From NCBI RefSeq assembly GCF_024273235.1, contig NZ_JANBVH010000001.1, positions 166,796 through 230,795 on the forward strand: a DNA stretch of 64,000 bases, read 5' to 3'. The stretch comes from Sphingomonas faeni (GTDB lineage Bacteria > Pseudomonadota > Alphaproteobacteria > Sphingomonadales > Sphingomonadaceae). Position 1 is the first letter of the stretch, and each line of letters starts with the position of its first letter. The translations under genes were made by a program, and so were the position numbers. The notes beneath the pieces are model-generated. The model worked only from the letters and a program-made list of their open reading frames with translations, did not search any database and had not been told where the DNA came from. This document shows, in pieces, positions 1 to 8,425 of this stretch.

Positions 1-91
1 CGACCATGTCGGCGCGCTCGGCGAGCCAGTCGACGATCTTGCCCTTGCCTTCGTCGCCCCATTGCGCGCCGATGACTGCTACGTTGGCCAC
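1..91 (-). CDS. purA: adenylosuccinate synthetase, N-terminal part
   Basis: Partial gene running off the left edge; only the first 30 codons are present. The enzyme makes adenylosuccinate from IMP, aspartate and GTP in the cytoplasm (AMP branch of purine synthesis). The visible N-terminus, read from a GTG start, contains [17 protein letters not shown], the diagnostic GTP/IMP-binding loop of PurA. It lies downstream of hisZ on the same strand, separated by a palindromic repeat, so co-transcription with hisZ is possible but not certain. The identification is secure even from this short stretch because the motif is nearly invariant. Confidence 0.93.
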   Translation of the reverse strand, partial: MANVAVIGAQWGDEGKGKIVDWLAERADMV

Positions 92-146
92 TATCGTGTC
101 TCCAAGTATATGGCGGGACCAGTATCCAGCCAGAGTGAAATCAGTG

Positions 147-244
147 TCGACACCCCGGATTTAGTCCGGGGTCCACCGTCGCGCGTGATCGACCATCGAT
201 TGGTTTGCGGCACGGTGGATGCCGGAACAGGTCCGGCATGACGG
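147..244. repeat. palindromic intergenic element, family A variant
   Basis: Two outward arms, CACCCCGGATTTAGTCCGGGG at the left and GGATGCCGGAACAGGTCCGGCAT at the right, each form a hairpin, and the arms are partly complementary to each other. The same design recurs at 26450-26546. It separates purA from hisZ. Confidence 0.75.
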
Positions 245-265
245 GGTCGTTCGTTCGCGCAGCGC

Positions 266-1366
266 CTACAGCGCGCGGGGCTCGCCCGCCACCCAAAGAT
301 GTGTGCAGACTTGTGCTTCGGGGGTGTCGCCGGCGTCTAAGGCGGCGACGGTGACCCAGCCCTGCGCGCGCATTGCCGCGCCTTCGCTGGCTTGGGTGCC
401 GAACGGGAGGAAGAGGCGGCGGCGGTCGACGGTGGCGGTGCGCTCGACCAGGGCGTCGGCGTAAAGCGAGAAGCCGGTGGCGGCTTCCTCGGCGCCGTTC
501 TCGTGGACGACCGTGTAGGTGCCGCCGCGGCCGACTTCGCGGGCGCTACCATCGGCAAAAAGCGAGAAGCCGAGCCAGGTCTGGTATTCGAAGCCGTGCC
601 GCTCGGTCGGATCGAGCGTGAGCGCGACGCGGCCGTCGAGTGCTTCGGCGATGCGGGCGAGACCGTCGAGGCGGGAGGCGAGTGCACCGGTGGTGTCGAA
701 GGCGCGGAGGCGGTCCATGGCTTGCGCAAACGGGCCAGCGGCTTCGATCAGTGGGAGATAGGCGGGTGCAAGTGCGGCGACGGCGCCGGCGTCCTTGGCA
801 TCGAGCCGGTCGCGCAAGGTGGCGATCTGCTCGGGTGCGACGGGGAGCGGGCCGGCGGCGAGCGTCGGTACCAGGTCGGGGAGCGTGAAGTCGATCGACG
901 CGCCGGTCACGTCGGCGGCGGCGATCATGTCGGCCGCGACCGCGACGAGTTCCTGCGCGGCGGCGACCGAGTCGAGGCCGATGAGTTCGCAGCCGATCTG
1001 CCGGGTCTCGCGGGCGGGCGCGAGCTGCGAGGCGCGCAGTTTCAGCACGGAGCCGGCGTAGCTGAGGCGCACCGGGCGCGGGTGGTGGCCCATGCGGGTG
1101 GCGGCGATCCGCGCGACCTGCGCGGTGATGTCGGGGCGGATCGCGAGGGTGCGCTGCGACACCGGATCAACGAAGCGCACCGCGTCGTGGAGGCCGCCGG
1201 CCTTGAGCCGCATCTCAAGACCGTCGGCAAATTCGGCGAGCGGCGGGTCGACGCGTTCGTAGCCGTGCAGGCGCGCGGCTTCGAGCACGCGGGCCTCCAG
1301 TGCCGCTGCCGAATCGGCGAACGGCGGGAGGCGATCTCGGAAGCCTTCGGGGAGGAGTGCGGTCAT
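266..1366 (-). CDS. hisZ: ATP phosphoribosyltransferase regulatory subunit HisZ
   Basis: 366-residue paralogue of the histidyl-tRNA synthetase catalytic core. In organisms with short HisG it forms the hetero-octameric ATP phosphoribosyltransferase and carries the histidine feedback site (first step of histidine synthesis). The class II synthetase-like fold is recognisable from the N-terminal LPEGFRDRLPP, RPDITAQVARI at about residues 78-88 and RQIGCELIG at 122-130; no anticodon-binding domain follows. I chose ATG 1366, which begins MTALLPEGF; the frame stays open further upstream but that sequence is not HisZ-like. The start codon overlaps the stop of the DUF559 gene by four bases (ATGA), suggesting translational coupling. 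hisG is not in this window. Confidence 0.9.
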   Translation of the reverse strand: MTALLPEGFRDRLPPFADSAAALEARVLEAARLHGYERVDPPLAEFADGLEMRLKAGGLHDAVRFVDPVSQRTLAIRPDITAQVARIAATRMGHHPRPVRLSYAGSVLKLRASQLAPARETRQIGCELIGLDSVAAAQELVAVAADMIAAADVTGASIDFTLPDLVPTLAAGPLPVAPEQIATLRDRLDAKDAGAVAALAPAYLPLIEAAGPFAQAMDRLRAFDTTGALASRLDGLARIAEALDGRVALTLDPTERHGFEYQTWLGFSLFADGSAREVGRGGTYTVVHENGAEEAATGFSLYADALVERTATVDRRRLFLPFGTQASEGAAMRAQGWVTVAALDAGDTPEAQVCTHLWVAGEPRAL

Positions 1367-1704
1367 CGTATCTGGTCCACGCGCGTCACCAGTGCATCGC
1401 CGAGCACCTGCAAAACGCCTTCGAGATTGGTCATCACATCGGTATTGGCGAAACGGATCACCCGATATCCCTGCTCTTCCAGCCACGCCGTCCTGCGGGC
1501 GTCGCGTGCTTGGTCGGTGTGCGTATCCCCGTCAAGCTCGACGACCAGCATGTGCGAACGTGCGACGAAATCCGCGATAAACGCGCCGATCACGACCTGG
1601 CGGGTGAACTTCACGCCTTGGAAGCGCTTGGCGCGAACCTGATGCCACAGCCGCATTTCCGGACCGGTCTGTCCAGACCGCATGACCTTCGCACGGCCCA
1701 GCAT
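1363..1704 (-). CDS. DUF559 endonuclease-like protein
   Basis: About 113 residues resembling the DUF559 family, which has a very-short-patch-repair/restriction-endonuclease-like fold. The core reads RLWHQVRAKRFQGVKF, then IADFV and VVELDGDTH, where the acidic residues match the PD-(D/E)XK-type metal site. The C-terminal half (WLEEQGYRVIRFANTDV) is also typical. The substrate is unknown. ATG 1704 keeps the conserved RAKVMR stretch before the core; ATG 1683 is an alternative. The open frame runs further upstream but there translates the palindromic repeat at 1730-1828 and is probably not coding. It ends inside the hisZ start codon. DUF559 genes are often mobile, so this may be an insertion into a serA-hisZ-purA segment. 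Confidence 0.8.
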   Translation of the reverse strand: MLGRAKVMRSGQTGPEMRLWHQVRAKRFQGVKFTRQVVIGAFIADFVARSHMLVVELDGDTHTDQARDARRTAWLEEQGYRVIRFANTDVMTNLEGVLQVLGDALVTRVDQIR

Positions 1705-1729
1705 GACGTCGTCGGTCTTGGGCACTGCT

Positions 1730-1828
1730 CCCTCTCCCCTTTGGGGAGAGGGCCGGGGAGAGGGGCGCCCCAAACGCCATCTCTCGGTACTGCCCCTCTC
1801 CCCTACCCTCTCCCCAAGGGGAGAGGGA
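1730..1828. repeat. palindromic element, family B variant (CCCTCTCCCC arms)
   Basis: CCCTCTCCCCTTTGGGGAGAG at the left and CTCTCCCCAAGGGGAGAGGG at the right each form a hairpin, and the two arms are mutually complementary. The element begins seven bases downstream of the serA stop and may act as a transcription terminator. Confidence 0.8.
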
Positions 1829-1834
1829 GTCTTG

Positions 1835-3412
1835 TCAGAAGTTGAGGCCCATTGCGGTCTTTACGCCTGGCAGCGCGCGGACCTTCGTCAACAGGTCGGG
1901 GGTCACCGCCTCGTCGACCGAGAGCAGCAGCACCGCCTCGCCACCCGCCGAACGCCGCCCGAGATGGAACGTCCCGATGTTCACCCCGGCCTCGCCCAAC
2001 GCCGTCCCGAGACGACCGATGAACCCAGGCGCATCCTCGTTGACGACGTACAGCATCGGCCCGGCCAGATCCGCCTCGATCTTGATCCCCAGCAGTTCCA
2101 CCAGACGCGGCGCCGAATCGCCGAACAGCGTGCCGGCCACCGACCGCTCGCCGTCCTCGGTCTTCACCGAGACGCGCAGCAGCGTGTGATAGTCCGCCTC
2201 GCGCTCGGTACGGACTTCGCGGACCTCAAGGCCACGCTCGCGCGCCAGCACCGGTGCGTTGACCATGTTGACGGTCGCGGTCTGCGTCTGGAGATAGCCG
2301 GCGAGCACCGCACTAGTGATCGGCTTGGGGTTCAGATCGGCCGCCGCGCCCTCGGTATGCACCGAGATCCGCGACACCGCGCCGGTGGTCAGCTGCCCGA
2401 CCAGCGAACCCAGCTTCTCCGCGAGCGCCATGTACGGCTTCAACTTCGGCGCTTCCTCGGCCGACAGCGACGGCATGTTGAGCGCGTTGGTGACGCCGCC
2501 CGACATCAGGAAATCGGCCATCTGCTCGGCGACCTGGATCGCGACGTTGACCTGCGCCTCGGTGGTCGACGCGCCGAGATGCGGCGTGCTGATGAAGTTC
2601 GGCGTGTTGAACAACGGCGATGCCTTGGCGGGCTCCTCGACGAACACGTCGAGCGCCGCACCGCCGACCTGCCCTGAATCGAGCGCCGCCTTCAGCGCGA
2701 CCTCGTCGATCAGGCCACCGCGGGCGCAGTTGATGATCCGCACGCCCTTCTTGGTCTTGGCGAGCGCCTCGGCCGAGAGGATGTTGCGCGTCTGGTCGGT
2801 CAGCGGCGTGTGCAGCGTGATGAAGTCGGCGCGGGCGAGCAGTTCGTCGAGCGTGACCTTCTCGACACCGATCTCGATCGCGCGCTCGGGCGTCAGGAAC
2901 GGGTCGAACGCGACGACCTTCATCTTGAGGCCGCGCGCACGGTCGGCGACGATCGAGCCGATATTGCCCGCACCGATCAGGCCGAGCGTCTTGGACGTCA
3001 GCTCGACGCCCATGAAGCGGTTCTTCTCCCACTTGCCGGCCTGCGTGGAAGCGTCAGCTTCCGGGAGTTGCCGGGCGAGCGCGAACATCAGCGCGATCGC
3101 GTGCTCGGCGGTGGTGATCGAGTTGCCGAACGGGGTGTTCATCACGACCACGCCCTTCGCCGAGGCGGCGGGGATGTCGACGTTGTCGACGCCGATCCCG
3201 GCGCGGCCGACGACCTTGAGGTTGGTGGCGTGCTCGAGGATTTCCTTGGTAACCTTGGTCGAGCTGCGGATCGCGAGGCCGTCATACTCGCCGATCATCG
3301 CCATGAGTTCGGCAGGCGTCTTGCCGGTGATCTCGTCGACCTCGACGCCGCGTTCGCGGAAGATTTGCGCCGCGCGGGGATCCATTTTGTCGGAGATGAG
3401 GACTTTTGGCAT
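1835..3412 (-). CDS. serA: D-3-phosphoglycerate dehydrogenase
   Basis: 525-residue long-form SerA that oxidises 3-phosphoglycerate to 3-phosphohydroxypyruvate with NAD+, the first committed step of serine synthesis. The substrate-binding segment VVGRAGIGVDNVDI is at 67-80, the NAD-binding GAGNIG at 147-152 and the catalytic triad at R231 (CARGG), E260 and H278 (PHLGAST). An intervening ASB-type domain at about 315-450 and a C-terminal ACT domain at about 455-525 suggest serine feedback control. The ATG at 3412 begins MPKVLISDKMD as in homologues. It lies 210 bp downstream of serC on the same strand, with a palindromic repeat between them. Confidence 0.97.
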   Translation of the reverse strand: MPKVLISDKMDPRAAQIFRERGVEVDEITGKTPAELMAMIGEYDGLAIRSSTKVTKEILEHATNLKVVGRAGIGVDNVDIPAASAKGVVVMNTPFGNSITTAEHAIALMFALARQLPEADASTQAGKWEKNRFMGVELTSKTLGLIGAGNIGSIVADRARGLKMKVVAFDPFLTPERAIEIGVEKVTLDELLARADFITLHTPLTDQTRNILSAEALAKTKKGVRIINCARGGLIDEVALKAALDSGQVGGAALDVFVEEPAKASPLFNTPNFISTPHLGASTTEAQVNVAIQVAEQMADFLMSGGVTNALNMPSLSAEEAPKLKPYMALAEKLGSLVGQLTTGAVSRISVHTEGAAADLNPKPITSAVLAGYLQTQTATVNMVNAPVLARERGLEVREVRTEREADYHTLLRVSVKTEDGERSVAGTLFGDSAPRLVELLGIKIEADLAGPMLYVVNEDAPGFIGRLGTALGEAGVNIGTFHLGRRSAGGEAVLLLSVDEAVTPDLLTKVRALPGVKTAMGLNF

Positions 3413-3478
3413 GGGATTGCTCCTGGGAATTTCGGGGGAATTGGGGTGCCGCCTTCCGTTCCGATCCTCACCGCCTCC

Positions 3479-3573
3479 CCGTCATCCCGGCGGACGCCGG
3501 GACCCACGGTTGCGGTTCGCTTCATGGGCGACTGCGCCGTGTCCATGGGTCCCGGCGTGCGCCGGGATGACGG
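3479..3573. repeat. palindromic intergenic element, family A
   Basis: Left arm CCGTCATCCCGGCGGACGCC and right arm GGCGTGCGCCGGGATGACGG are near-perfect inverted repeats about 50 bp apart, and each arm is itself a hairpin (CCCGGCG...CGCCGGG). It fills most of the serC-serA spacer. The closest relative in the window is at 7405-7499. Confidence 0.85.
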
Positions 3574-3622
3574 AATGGGGGGTGTTGGTTGGAGGGAGGG
3601 CTAAAAGAGGCGCGGTAGCTGG

Positions 3623-4777
3623 TCAGCCGGCCTTGGCGGTCGCGTAGGCCCAGTCGAGCCAGGGGCCGAGCGCCTCGATATCGGCGGTATCGACGGTCGC
3701 GCCGCACCAGATACGCAAGCCCGGAGGCGCGTCGCGATAGCCGGCGACGTCATACGCCGCGCCAGCCTTTTCCAGCGCCGAGGCCATCGCCTTGATCAAC
3801 GCCTCGTCCGCACCCTCGACCGTGAGGCATACGCTGGTCTTCGACCGCGTTGCCGGATCGGCGGCGAGGTGCCCGAGCCAATCGCGCTCATCGACGATCT
3901 TGTCGAGCGCCGCGGCATTGGCATCCGACCGCTTGATCAGCCCGTCTTCGCCGAGCGACTTCGCCCATTCGAGGCTGAAGATCGCATCCTCGACCGCGAG
4001 CATCGACGGCGTGTTGATCGTCTCGCCCTTGAACACGCCCTCGGCGAGCTTGCCCTTCGAGACGAGGCGGAACACCTTCGGCAACGGCCAGGCGGGCGTG
4101 TACGTCTCCAGCCGCTCGACCGCGCGCGGGCCGAGGATCAGCACGCCGTGCGCGCCCTCGCCGCCGAGCACCTTCTGCCACGAGAAGGTGGCCACATCGA
4201 TCTTCGTCCAGTCGATGTCGTAGGCGAACACGCCCGACGTCGCATCGGCGAACGACAGGCCCTCGCGGTCGTCCGGGATCCAGTCCGCGTTCGGCACGCG
4301 CACGCCGCTGGTGGTGCCGTTCCAGGTGAACAGCACGTCGTTCGACCAGTCGACCGCGTTCAGATCGGGAAGCTGGCCGTAGTCGGCGCGGATCACGGTG
4401 GGGTCGATCTTGAGCTGCTTCACGGCATCGGTGACCCAGCCCTCGCCGAAGCTTTCCCAGGCGAGCGCGGTTATCGGACGCGCGCCCAGCATCGTCCACA
4501 TCGCCATCTCGTACGCGCCGGTATCGGAGCCGGGGACGATGCCGATGCGGTGCGTATCGGGGAGCTTCAGCAGTTCGCGCATCAGGTCGATGCTGTACTG
4601 GAGGCGGGTCTTGCCGATCTTCGAGCGATGCGAGCGACCGAGCGAATCGGTGGCGAGCTTGTCCGCGGACCAACCAGGCGGTTTCGCGCAGGGACCGGAG
4701 CTGAAAAAGGGGCGTGCGGGCTTCGTAGCAGGCAGCGCAGGCGCACCTGTAGCGGGTGCGTAGGTCGTATTCGTCAA
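3623..4777 (-). CDS. serC: phosphoserine aminotransferase
   Basis: 384 residues. A PLP-dependent enzyme converting 3-phosphohydroxypyruvate and glutamate to phosphoserine, the second step of serine synthesis. Family signatures are FSSGPCAKPPGW at 24-36, the lysine K202 in FSWQKVLGGEGAHG for PLP, and RLQYSIDLMRELL. I place the start at TTG 4777 (TNTTYAPATG...), because a good ribosome-binding site (GAGGAGAG) precedes it by about five bases; an in-frame ATG at 4867 lacks such a site and would add 30 non-conserved residues. The binding site sits in a small hairpin (see 4783-4798), so translation may be regulated. serA follows downstream. Confidence 0.95.
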   Translation of the reverse strand: MTNTTYAPATGAPALPATKPARPFFSSGPCAKPPGWSADKLATDSLGRSHRSKIGKTRLQYSIDLMRELLKLPDTHRIGIVPGSDTGAYEMAMWTMLGARPITALAWESFGEGWVTDAVKQLKIDPTVIRADYGQLPDLNAVDWSNDVLFTWNGTTSGVRVPNADWIPDDREGLSFADATSGVFAYDIDWTKIDVATFSWQKVLGGEGAHGVLILGPRAVERLETYTPAWPLPKVFRLVSKGKLAEGVFKGETINTPSMLAVEDAIFSLEWAKSLGEDGLIKRSDANAAALDKIVDERDWLGHLAADPATRSKTSVCLTVEGADEALIKAMASALEKAGAAYDVAGYRDAPPGLRIWCGATVDTADIEALGPWLDWAYATAKAG

Positions 4778-4782
4778 TGTAT

Positions 4783-4798
4783 CTCTCCTCACAGAGAG
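4783..4798 (-). promoter_or_regulatory. serC leader hairpin covering the ribosome-binding site
   Basis: On the minus strand CUCUC-UGUGAG-GAGAG folds into a 5-bp stem with a 6-nt loop, and its 3' side is the serC Shine-Dalgarno sequence. This resembles the position and logic of the alphaproteobacterial serC RNA motif known upstream of serC genes. Assignment to that motif is inference from memory and not a covariance-model match. Confidence 0.45.
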
Positions 4799-4998
4799 CA
4801 CGCGCGGCGTTGGGACCGCGTGGCCCGTCGCCGGCCCTAACGGCGTTCCCGGGAGTGTCAACCGCATCGGGGACAGTTGTTTCGTTTCGCCACCGTCACT
4901 AACCTGAAAATTTTCGGGGGAAATGACATGCGCGAGTCTGCCAAAGACGCTGGCGCGGCAGGCGCACGATTGTTACGTAGTAGAGCAGTCACGCCGTC

Positions 4999-5712
4999 GT
5001 GACCGACCCAAGATATGTTGCTGTCGTCACCGATCACGAGCCATTGGTCGACACTGCACGGCTCACGCGACTCGCCACGGCGCTGATCTGGATTTGGCTC
5101 GCGACCGACGTGGCGCTCGGCATGTCCGCGCTGTACACGATCCGGGTGCTGGGCGGCCTCGGCGGCGCGATTGCACCGGCGGAGTCGTTCGCAGGTCTGG
5201 AGAAGGTCCTCGCTGCGACGGGCGTGCTCAATGTGCTAGCGGTCGTCGCCGCCGGCATTGCGGTGCTGCGCTGGATCTATCGTACCAGCCGCAACGCGCA
5301 CGCAATCGGTCCGGCGATGGCGTTCACGCCAGGCTGGGCGGTCGGCTGGTTCTTCGTGCCCATCGCCAATCTCTGGAAACCGTTCCAGGCGGTCGGCGAG
5401 ACATGGCAGGTCTCCGCCGATCCAGATGCGCCCGACGCCGTCCCCATTCCCGCCGTGCTGCGGATCTGGTGGGGCTGTTGGATCGCGTCGTCGATCATCT
5501 CCAACATCGACTTTCGCCTGTCGATGCGGGCCGAGACCGCCGAGCAGTTGATAGCCGCCTCTTGGTTCACGGTCGCCGCGGTGCCGGTCGACATCGCGCT
5601 GACGATCGCCCTGACGACGATCATGCGCCGCCTGTCGCAGATGCAGCGCGATAGGGCTGGCGACATCCGGCAAGCTCGGCCACAGATCGCCGAGGATGCG
5701 ACGTTCGAATAA
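4999..5712 (+). CDS. DUF4328 domain membrane protein
   Basis: 237 residues with about four membrane segments, at roughly 24-48, 71-91, 150-168 and 190-212. Between them is the conserved stretch NAHAIGPAMAFTPGWAVGWFFVPIANLWKPFQ, typical of DUF4328 proteins. The start is GTG 4999; no function is established for the family. The gene overlaps the next one by 17 bases, so the two are probably expressed together. The C-terminal tail is charged and likely cytoplasmic. Confidence 0.8.
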   Translation: MTDPRYVAVVTDHEPLVDTARLTRLATALIWIWLATDVALGMSALYTIRVLGGLGGAIAPAESFAGLEKVLAATGVLNVLAVVAAGIAVLRWIYRTSRNAHAIGPAMAFTPGWAVGWFFVPIANLWKPFQAVGETWQVSADPDAPDAVPIPAVLRIWWGCWIASSIISNIDFRLSMRAETAEQLIAASWFTVAAVPVDIALTIALTTIMRRLSQMQRDRAGDIRQARPQIAEDATFE

Positions 5713-6367
5713 TCTTTGGTGTCGCACAATAGTGGCGATCGCACTTGTAGCGCTCGCCGGTTGCGGACGCGCCGATCGTCCCACTGCCTCTACTCAAACT
5801 CGCCCCGATCTCTCCGTCCCGAGCAATCGCGAGACCGCGCAGTGCCTGGCCGACCTGCGCCAGCTCCACGTGTCGTTCCAGGTCCTGCCCGACCGCGAGA
5901 CCGGGCCCGGTTGCGGTCTCGCCGGGACGGTGAAGCTGGTCGATATCGGCGTGCCGGTCGCCAACCTAACTGCGGTCCGGTGCGGCGCGGCCCGCGCGTT
6001 CATCGGCTGGACGCGCAACGCGGTGGCGCCCGCCGCGTATCAGATGCTCGGCAGCGAACTCGCGCGGATCGACAGCATGGGGAGCTATGCCTGCCGCAAC
6101 GTCGTCGGCTCCGCGCGCAATGCGAGCCGGCGGTCGGGGCATGCGATCGCCAACGCGATCGATGTCGGTGGATTCGTGTTGAAGGACGGGCGGCGAATCA
6201 CCGTGCTGAACGACTGGAACTCGTCCGATCCGCAGGTCCGGCAGTTCCTCCAGACGATCCGCGCGTCGGCGTGCAAGCGGTTCGGGACTGTGCTCAGCCC
6301 GAACTACAACGCCGCGCATCGCAACCATCTGCATCTTGAGGACGATCGCGCGAATTTCTGCCGCTAA
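5696..6367 (+). CDS. extensin-like family lipoprotein
   Basis: 223 residues with a lipoprotein signal peptide ending in LVALAGC (lipidated Cys at about 23), so probably anchored in the cell envelope. The C-terminal two thirds match the bacterial extensin-like domain. SGHAIANAIDVGGF places H149 and D156 in the spacing of M15-type zinc peptidases, and HRNHLHLED supplies H211 and H213. A role in peptidoglycan hydrolysis is therefore plausible but not shown. The start codon lies inside the end of the DUF4328 gene in another frame. A palindromic repeat begins two bases after its stop codon. Confidence 0.85.
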   Translation: MRRSNNLWCRTIVAIALVALAGCGRADRPTASTQTRPDLSVPSNRETAQCLADLRQLHVSFQVLPDRETGPGCGLAGTVKLVDIGVPVANLTAVRCGAARAFIGWTRNAVAPAAYQMLGSELARIDSMGSYACRNVVGSARNASRRSGHAIANAIDVGGFVLKDGRRITVLNDWNSSDPQVRQFLQTIRASACKRFGTVLSPNYNAAHRNHLHLEDDRANFCR

Positions 6368-6368
6368 T

Positions 6369-6450
6369 GTTCTCCTGCGAACGCAGGAGCCTAGGGTCAC
6401 GAACGCCGTCCTCCGTAACCCTGGATTCCTGCATTCGCAGGAAAACGGCA
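6369..6450. repeat. palindromic intergenic element, family C (CTGCGAACGCAG)
   Basis: Two hairpins, TCTCCTGCGAACGCAGGAG and TTCCTGCATTCGCAGGAA, with flanking AGGGT and ACCCT also complementary, giving a bipartite inverted repeat. It follows the extensin-like gene directly. Confidence 0.75.
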
Positions 6451-6489
6451 GTCTAGCCCTGCGCCTGGCTTTCCTCTAATCCCGCCTGA

Positions 6490-7374
6490 ATGACAGATAC
6501 ACGAGTACCGGCGCGCGTTTTCGCGAACGCCAGCCAGGATGCCGAGTCCGCCCGCGACTCCGTTTCTACGCCGCAGACGCAGCACCCGCACTACCGGCTT
6601 GCCTTCCAGGACATGGACTTCCTGTTGCGCGAAGACCTGAGGCCGGTGCGGTTCCAGCTCGAATTGCTGAAGACCGAACTCGTCCTCGACGAGGCGAAGA
6701 TCGGCTCGACGTTCGTGTTCTACGGCTCGGCGCGTATCCCCGAGCCGTCGAAGGCACAGGCGTTGCTGGCACTGGCGACCGACGAGAAGTCGAAGAAGAT
6801 CGCCCAGCGGCTGGTCGAGAAGTCGAAATATTACGACGTCGCGCGCGAGCTGGCGGCGAAGGTCAGCGTGCTGCCGCGCGACGAGCGTGGCTGGCGGCAG
6901 TTCGTGGTGTGCTCGGGTGGTGGCCCGTCGATCATGGAAGCGGCCAACCGCGGCGCGGACGACGTCGGGGCCGAATCGATCGGGCTGAACATCGTCCTGC
7001 CGCACGAGCAGGCGCCGAACCCGTATGTAACCCCATCGCTGTCGGTGCAGTTCCACTATTTCGCGCTGCGGAAAATGCACTTCCTGCTCCACGCGCGGGC
7101 GCTGGCGGCGTTTCCGGGTGGGTTCGGGACGTTCGACGAGTTGTTCGAACTGCTGACGCTGATCCAGACGGGGAAGATCCAGCCGATCCCGGTGTTGCTG
7201 TTCGGGCGCGCATTCTGGGAGCGGGTCGTGAATTTCGATGCGCTCGTCGAGGAAGGCGTCGTCAGCGAGAAGGACCTGTCGATCTTCCGCTATGTCGAGA
7301 CGGCGGACGAGGCCTGGAACGCGGTGCAGTCGTTCTATCGCGAGCGGGCGGAGAAGGAAGCCGCCGAGGGCTGA
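6490..7374 (+). CDS. LOG family protein (nucleoside-monophosphate phosphoribohydrolase-like)
   Basis: 294 residues of the LOG/TIGR00730 Rossmann-fold family, often misannotated as lysine decarboxylase. Characterised members cleave the N-glycosidic bond of (cytokinin) nucleoside 5'-monophosphates. The hallmark motif PGGFGTFDE is at 209-217, and VCSGGGPSIMEAANRGA forms the first nucleotide-binding loop. The N-terminal 60 residues are an extra segment that is longer than in the minimal LOG proteins of about 190 residues and matches the long bacterial subgroup. The physiological substrate cannot be told from sequence. It stands alone between two palindromic repeats. Confidence 0.85.
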   Translation: MTDTRVPARVFANASQDAESARDSVSTPQTQHPHYRLAFQDMDFLLREDLRPVRFQLELLKTELVLDEAKIGSTFVFYGSARIPEPSKAQALLALATDEKSKKIAQRLVEKSKYYDVARELAAKVSVLPRDERGWRQFVVCSGGGPSIMEAANRGADDVGAESIGLNIVLPHEQAPNPYVTPSLSVQFHYFALRKMHFLLHARALAAFPGGFGTFDELFELLTLIQTGKIQPIPVLLFGRAFWERVVNFDALVEEGVVSEKDLSIFRYVETADEAWNAVQSFYRERAEKEAAEG

Positions 7375-7404
7375 GTTTACTCGCGGTTCCAACTACTACC
7401 CACT

Positions 7405-7499
7405 CCGTCATCCCGGCGCACGCCGGGACCCATGGACACGGAGCGTCCGCTTATGACGCTGACCGCAACCGTGGGTCCCGGCTTCCGCCGGGATGACGG
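7405..7499. repeat. palindromic intergenic element, family A
   Basis: Left arm CCGTCATCCCGGCGCACGCC and right arm GGCTTCCGCCGGGATGACGG are inverted and each is hairpin-forming. Even the inner ACCCATGG...CGTGGGT extends the pairing. It is about 30 bp downstream of the LOG gene. Confidence 0.85.
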
Positions 7500-7545
7500 A
7501 ATGGGGCAGGATTGGAACGTAGACTACGCCCTGCATCTTGGACCT

Positions 7546-7572
7546 ATCCTCCCCCCACCAAGGGGGGAGGAT
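7546..7572. terminator. GC-rich hairpin, likely bidirectional terminator
   Basis: ATCCTCCCCCC and GGGGGGAGGAT form a perfect 11-bp stem with a 5-nt loop (ACCAA), between the convergent LOG gene (+) and cytochrome c gene (-). No T-tract follows, so intrinsic termination is inferred. It also looks like a single arm of the family B repeats. Confidence 0.5.
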
Positions 7573-7604
7573 AAAGCCTTGCCGGTCATCCCGGCCATTA
7601 GCGA

Positions 7605-8309
7605 TTACTTCTCCGAGCGGGCGCCTTTGCGGGCAGCTTCCGGATCGATCGACGGGGCGCCCGAGGCGGGCGTGCCGGTGTTGGCGATGTCCGCGGTATC
7701 CGCGCCGTTCTCCACCGCAGCTTCGGCCGCGTTGGCGGTTGCAGGCTGGTCCGCGCCGGCGGCCGGTGCAGCGCCCGCGGCGGGTGCCGCGGGGAGCGGG
7801 AGGTTCGAGCCCTGCTGGTTGAGATACAGGATCACGTTGGCGCGGTCCTGCGCGTTGCCTAGCCCGGCGAAGGTCATCTTGGTGCCGTTGGCGAACTTGC
7901 GCGGGGACGTCAGCCACGCGTTCATCTTGTCGAAGTCCCAGGTGCCGCCGACGCCGGCCAGCGCCGCGGAGAAGGCGAAGCCGCCCTTGCCCTTGGCGAT
8001 CGCTTCGCCGAGCGTGCCGTACAGGTTCGGGCCGACGCCGTTGGCGCCGCCCTGGTTGATCGTGTGGCAGGCCGCGCACTTCTTGAACACTTCGGCGCCC
8101 TTGGCGGCGTCGGCGGTCGGCAGCAGTGAGGCGATCGGCACGTCGGCGGCGGCACCGCCTGCGCCTTCCTCGACCACGCCTTCGATCGCGTAGCCCATCT
8201 TCTCGGGTCGCTCGCCGTGGAACATCATCCCACCGACGATCGACAGCCCGAGCGCCGCGCCACATCCTGCGAGCACCCAGCCGGCGATCGTATTGGTCCG
8301 ATTGTCCAT
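7605..8309 (-). CDS. membrane-anchored class I cytochrome c
   Basis: 234 residues. An N-terminal membrane segment (about 8-28) is not followed by a cleavage site and tethers a periplasmic cytochrome domain. Haem attachment is C78-A-A-C81-H82 (CAACH) and the likely axial methionine is M145 in GTKMTFAG, matching mitochondrial-type cytochrome c / CycM. The last 60 residues are an Ala/Pro/Gly-rich tail without a recognisable domain. It probably carries electrons between the bc1 complex and a terminal oxidase. I chose ATG 8309 (MDNRTNTIAGW); ATG 8318 is an alternative. It is divergent from pheA. Confidence 0.88.
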   Translation of the reverse strand: MDNRTNTIAGWVLAGCGAALGLSIVGGMMFHGERPEKMGYAIEGVVEEGAGGAAADVPIASLLPTADAAKGAEVFKKCAACHTINQGGANGVGPNLYGTLGEAIAKGKGGFAFSAALAGVGGTWDFDKMNAWLTSPRKFANGTKMTFAGLGNAQDRANVILYLNQQGSNLPLPAAPAAGAAPAAGADQPATANAAEAAVENGADTADIANTGTPASGAPSIDPEAARKGARSEK

Positions 8310-8425
8310 CTTGCGCATCCGCCCTGTTCTGTTTGGGATAGCCATAGAAAAGGCGGGCGCGCACCGCAAGCCGCGCCTGCACCCGCTATTGAACATGCGC
8401 GCGTCGCCCATTACGCGCCCGGCGG

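Noticed and set aside
6369..7572. Clustered inverted repeats that at first suggested a CRISPR array
   Set aside because: Units differ in sequence, spacing is irregular and each is palindromic across a short spacer; there are no cas genes.
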